Of a stretch of DNA of 64,000 nt, positions 59,901 through 64,000 are shown one piece after another. Both the position numbers and the translations under genes were made by a program. Every line of letters begins with the position of its first letter. The first letter of the stretch is position 1. The notes beneath the pieces are model-generated. The model searched no databases and had not been told where the DNA came from. It saw only the letters and a list, made by a program, of their open reading frames with translations. This DNA is from Vanilla planifolia (lineage: Eukaryota > Streptophyta > Magnoliopsida > Asparagales > Orchidaceae), in the NCBI GenBank assembly GCA_023846275.1, contig JAIUJO010000164.1, forward strand, positions 124,001-188,000, in the 5' to 3' direction.

Positions 59901-61955
59901 TGTGTGCTATGTATGCTTGTGCTTGGGCATGTGCATGTGCATCTATATTTGTATGGGTGGGTATGAGACTATGTGTGCATGTGTGTTCATGTGTGCATTT
60001 GTGTGGGTGTGGGTGTGCTTGTGTTCATGGTATGCATGTGTGCAAGCATTCATGTTCATGCATGCGTGTGTATGTGCATGTATGTGTGTGTTTTTTTATA
60101 CATGTAAAGTGTGCATTCGATGGTGTATACTTGTATATGTGTGTTGTGTGGGTGTTTCTGCATGTGTCTTCATGGGTGGATGATGGTGTACATGTGTGCA
60201 TGTGTATGTTTGCATGCATGTGCATGTGTGTATGTATATTAATGTGTGTGTGTGTGTGCATGTATGTGTACATGTGTGTGCGCACATGAGTGCTCCTGTG
60301 TAAATACAAGAACGTGTGTTCTTGAGTGCATGCATTCATAAGTGCATGCTTGTGTGTGTGCCTATGCCTTAGTGTGTGTTTACGTGCATGTGTGTTCGTG
60401 TGTGCATGTTCATGTATTTCTGCATGCATATGGGTGCAATTGGGTGTGTGCCAATGTGTTTGGATTTTCATATGTTTGCATGTTTATGTGCATGTCTATG
60501 AAAGTGTGTGTGTGTGTACATCTATCTACTTTTGTGTGTGTGCATGAATGTGTGTTATCATGCACATGTGTGTCATTGCGTGTGTGTGGGTGCTTGTGTG
60601 TACATGGGTGTGTGTACATGTGAATCTGTGTGTGCACTAAATACATATGTGCATTTATTCATATGCATGCATGTGCATGTGTAAGTATGTGCATGCATGT
60701 GTATGTGAGTGTGTGTGCATGCATGTATGTGTTTATGTGCATAAGTGTTTGTGTAGATGCATTCATGTATGTGTGTTTTTACTTGCATGTGCACATGGGT
60801 GCAAGCATGTCAGATTATGTGCATACATTCATGTTTATGATTATGTTTGTGTGCATGTGTATGTGTACAATTTTGCATGTGCTTTTGTGTGAATGTATAT
60901 GCATGAGTGTGTGTGTGTCTTATGCACACAGGCATGTTTGTGCAATGCTTTTGAGAGTGCATGTGTGTGTGAGTGCATGTACCTACGTATGTATATGTGT
61001 ATGCTCACTTGTGTGCATACTGGTGAGTTTGAATCTATGTGCATATGTGTACACATGCATGTGCATGCATGTATGCATCCATGTGTGCATGTGTGCACAT
61101 GCATATATATATGCATGTTCGTAGGAATGTGTGTAGGTGTGGGTGTGTGACTATTTGCATGCATGTCTACATGTGTGTGTGTGTTTGTGTGCATGTCATG
61201 TGTGTAAGCTTGTGTATGATCTGAGTGTGTGCATGTGTGTGGGCTTAAGTGTGTGTGCATATGCATTGCATGTCTATACATACATGTGTATGTGTGTCTC
61301 TATGTGTAGGTGCTTATGTTGGTGTGTGTGTTTGTTTGCATGCATGCATGTGTATATGTATGTGAGTGTGTGTGAAAGTATGCACATGTGTGTGTTTGTG
61401 AGCGCATGGGTGTGTTTTTGTTCATGTGTATGAAGGGATGTGTTTGTGCTTGTTTGCATGCATCCATGCTTGTGTGCATGCATGTACATGAGGTTTATAT
61501 CCACACATGTGTCTATGTGGGTGCGTGTGCCTTTGCATATGTGTTCGTGCAAGCGTGCATGTGCATTTATGCATGCTTTAACATGTGTGTGCATATGTGA
61601 ATGCAAAGTATGTACATGTGAGCATGTGTGCACATGTGTGCATGCGTGTGACGGCATGTGTGTGTATGTGTGTTTGCATGAGTGTTTGTGCGTGGGTGTA
61701 TGTATGAGTGCATGTGTTCATTCATGTGCATGTCGATGTGTGTGTGTGATTCTGTGTATCCATGAATGTGTGTGTGTGTGCACATGTGCATGTGCAAATG
61801 TGTGTGCTTCTATATGTGCATATGTGTGCGTATATGCATTCATGTGGTCATGCATATGTGTGTGTGTGCACGTGCGTGTGTCTATGCACACATCTATGTG
61901 TGTGTGTGTGTGTACATGTATGTAGGCGTGCGCATGTGTTTGTGCATATTTCTGT

Positions 61956-62470
61956 GTTTACAATATTAGTTATTTACATAAGAAGATCAGAGTTATAATT
62001 GACATGGGAATAACCTTTTTATACTTAAACGATGGTTAAAAAAGTTTTATTAGTTATGGTCAATACTATTACTAAACATTGTTGTCTCTCATTCCTAATC
62101 AATCATTAAAAATAATTAATTATTATTGAAATGAACTGTAATAAGTAAGAATTAGCTATTCAAACAAGTAAAAATTATTTAAAATTTATTTTGCTAACAA
62201 ATATTACTTTGTTAGTTAATAACAAATTGTGATTTAGTTAACATATTATTAAATAATAAAAATAATTGATTAGAATAAATATTAACATAATTAGAATTAA
62301 TAAAAATTATTTTAAAAGATTATAATGGCAATTAATATTACTATATTTGGTAAGAAAAGTTGATAAAACACTTGTTGTTATTAAAACAATTCTTTATTAT
62401 AACATTAATTAATAATTCTAAAGAATTTTCATAATATACTATTAACGATACTATTTTTTATATTTTCTTC
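61956..62470. other. AT-rich non-coding block
   Basis: About 500 bp rich in ATTAATTATT-type words. No terminal repeats, target duplication, coding frame or RNA gene is visible. It interrupts the array just where copy B stops matching copy A. Confidence 0.75.
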
Positions 62471-63727
62471 TCAAAATAATAGTCTTATAATATTAATAAT
62501 TAATTCTTCTTATTCTTCATTCTTAGGATTAGTGTCACTTTTAAAAACTATTTTATTACATTGCTCTCTTACTTTTTGTCTCTCTTAATCCTAATGTTTG
62601 TTTATATCTTTATTTTTTTCTCTTTCTCTCTAAATAAAAATCTCTATCAATGTGTTGTTCCTCTTTGTGACCCATCATTCTCTCTCACCTCCTATTATCC
62701 TTCCATCTCTTAATCTACATATCATTCACTTAGTCACTCTCTCTTATATATCACCTTCTCTTTTTTGCAATTTTTTCTCTCGCTTCTAATATCTCTCGAT
62801 TTTATCTTATTTTCTTAATCTCTTTCACACCCATCTGTCTCCTCACTTTCTCATTTCCCATACCTTTTATTGTTACCTTGGCCATTGTTTCATTTGTTTC
62901 TTTATCTTTTCCTCTCACTCTATATTCTTTCTATCTTTGTTAGAAAACTTCTTTTCCTCTTTTCTTGATGTCTCCATAATTGTCCTATTATCTCTCTAAC
63001 ATCTTGAACACTCTACTTAATTTCTCTTTTCCTCTCACTTGCACTTCTTATTTTCACTCTATCATTCATCTCTCTTACATATAAATCATAGTTGTCTTTA
63101 CCCCTATTAATTCTTTTACCTATCTCTGTCTTTATTTATCTCTCTCTGCCTCATTACTTTATTCTCCTTCCCTTTGCCTCTTTTTTCTTTGCTTGTTCTC
63201 CCTTTCCTACAACTTACTCTTTCTAGCTACACCTTCTCTCTCTTTTTTAAATCTTTCACCTCCTTTCCTATTATTTTTGTCATTTACTTTTTGGATTTCT
63301 TACTCTCTTTTTCTATCTCCTCAATCTATGACATATTTCATCTCTAACTTTGCCTCTTTGTGTTTTTTCTTCTCACTTCTTTTATCGCCTCTTTCATCTC
63401 TCTTACTCTCAAATTCATGCTCCTCACTTTTTTTTCTCTTGCTCTTTTACTCTTTGATTGTCTCTTTTTTCTTTGAACTCTTCACTCTTTATTGAGTAAT
63501 TCTTCTCTTTATCTTTATAAATCTCACTTTTATTCTTTCACTTGTACTCCCTTTTTTCTTCATCAACAGTCTATATCTCTTTTTCTCTCTTTTCCCTCTA
63601 AGAATCTATCTCTTTTTAATCTCCTTTCCTTCTTTGCCATGTTTCTTCTTCTCTAAGGCACTTTCTAATTCTAAATCTTTCTACTTTTCTTAATCCTTGA
63701 TTATCAAAGTAATCCACTTTCCCCATC
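62471..63727 (+). repeat. Polypyrimidine (C/T-rich) tract
   Basis: About 1.25 kb in which the + strand is very largely T and C, with repeated TCTCT, CTTTT and CTCACTT words. It resembles a degenerate (TC)n array, parallel in style to the degenerate (TG)n array around it. Its 100-codon open frame at 63193-63495 translates to Ser/Phe/Leu text and is an artefact of composition. It could be a decayed microsatellite or the pyrimidine-rich part of an unrecognised transposon. Confidence 0.8.
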
Positions 63728-64000
63728 ATTCATGTGGCATTGTTTTTGTGGGCATGTGTGGATGTTTATGTGTATGCATGCATGTGTGAGCATGTGCATG
63801 CATTTGTGTGTGTGTGTGTCTGCATGTTTGTATATGTGTGGTGATGTGGGTGTTTGTGTGTGCCTATGAGCCTATGTGTATGTATGTACATACATGTGTT
63901 GGACTTTGCATGCTTGTATTTTTTGCACTAGTGTGGATGTGTATACATGCATGTGCATTTTTATTTGTGATGCGTGTGAAAATGTGTGCATATGCATGGG
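63728..64000 (+). repeat. Degenerate poly(TG) array, last block
   Basis: TG-rich alternating sequence resumes in the same polarity and reaches the window edge, so the array continues beyond it. Confidence 0.9.

Larger units (their letters stand above)
47722..61955 (+). repeat. Degenerate poly(TG) array, fourth block
   Basis: 14.2 kb of TG-rich alternating sequence, ending where AT-rich DNA begins. It holds the direct partner of copy A and the inverted partner of the left arm. No gene or transposon is recognisable inside. Confidence 0.93.
52131..61955 (+). repeat. Paralogous array block, copy B
   Basis: Direct partner of 2701-15345. The match starts at GTTGTG in both copies, exactly at the polarity switch of copy A. 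It can be followed by landmark words to the GCATATTTCTGTG word at about 61945, matched near 15330, after which copy B meets AT-rich DNA. Relative to A it lacks about 2 kb between the regions matching 12.2 and 14.5 kb, and it carries its own duplication at 56441-56944. Confidence 0.8.

Noticed and set aside
63193..63495. 100-codon Ser/Phe/Leu frame
   Set aside because: It lies in a polypyrimidine tract where TCT, TTT and CTT codons are inevitable, and it has no domain.
61956..63727. Complete transposon spanning the AT-rich and C/T-rich block
   Set aside because: I found no terminal inverted or direct repeats and no convincing target duplication at either edge.

Overview
The window looks like nuclear DNA of a flowering plant. 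It carries a Ty3/gypsy chromovirus-type retrotransposon with plant-style domains, and a 3 kb solo LTR of the kind found in plant Tekay/Del elements. Everything else is repetitive non-coding DNA. I cannot name the species, and I see no host gene, tRNA, rRNA or bacterial feature.

Layout: (1) About 55 kb is a degenerate poly(TG/CA) array. The bases alternate pyrimidine-purine almost throughout, as TG, CA and TA steps with few CG. From 1 to about 2690 the + strand is CA-rich. At about 2690-2701 the polarity flips, and the + strand is TG-rich everywhere after that. (2) At 34412-37438 a solo LTR interrupts the array, bounded by the 5 bp duplication GTGTT. (3) At 40066-46288 a decayed Ty3/gypsy element interrupts it, bounded by GGTTG. 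Its 5' LTR is cut to 132 bp, its 3' LTR (1442 bp) is complete, and its single reading frame is broken by three in-frame stops. (4) A 0.64 kb AT-rich block lies at 47078-47721. (5) A block at 61956-63727 is AT-rich and then 1.2 kb of C/T-rich DNA, after which the TG array resumes to the end of the window.

The array is not a featureless microsatellite. Rare non-TG words act as landmarks and show old duplications. The segment 2701-15345 matches 52131-61955 in the same order. The segment 1 to about 1700, reverse-complemented, matches about 47.0-49.2 kb. A third, weaker copy lies around 37.6-38.9 kb. The flip at 2690-2701 coincides with the point where the direct match to 52131 begins, so it reads as an inversion breakpoint inside an older, larger higher-order unit. 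Short tandem duplications (14, 19, 22, 24, 38, 108 and 258 bp) lie on top of this.

The long open frames on both strands of the array are by-products of a sequence that rarely spells a stop codon. They translate to Cys/Val/Met/His-rich text and are not annotated as genes. The only true protein-coding remains are those of the Ty3/gypsy element: gag, protease, reverse transcriptase, RNase H, integrase and a chromodomain-like tail.
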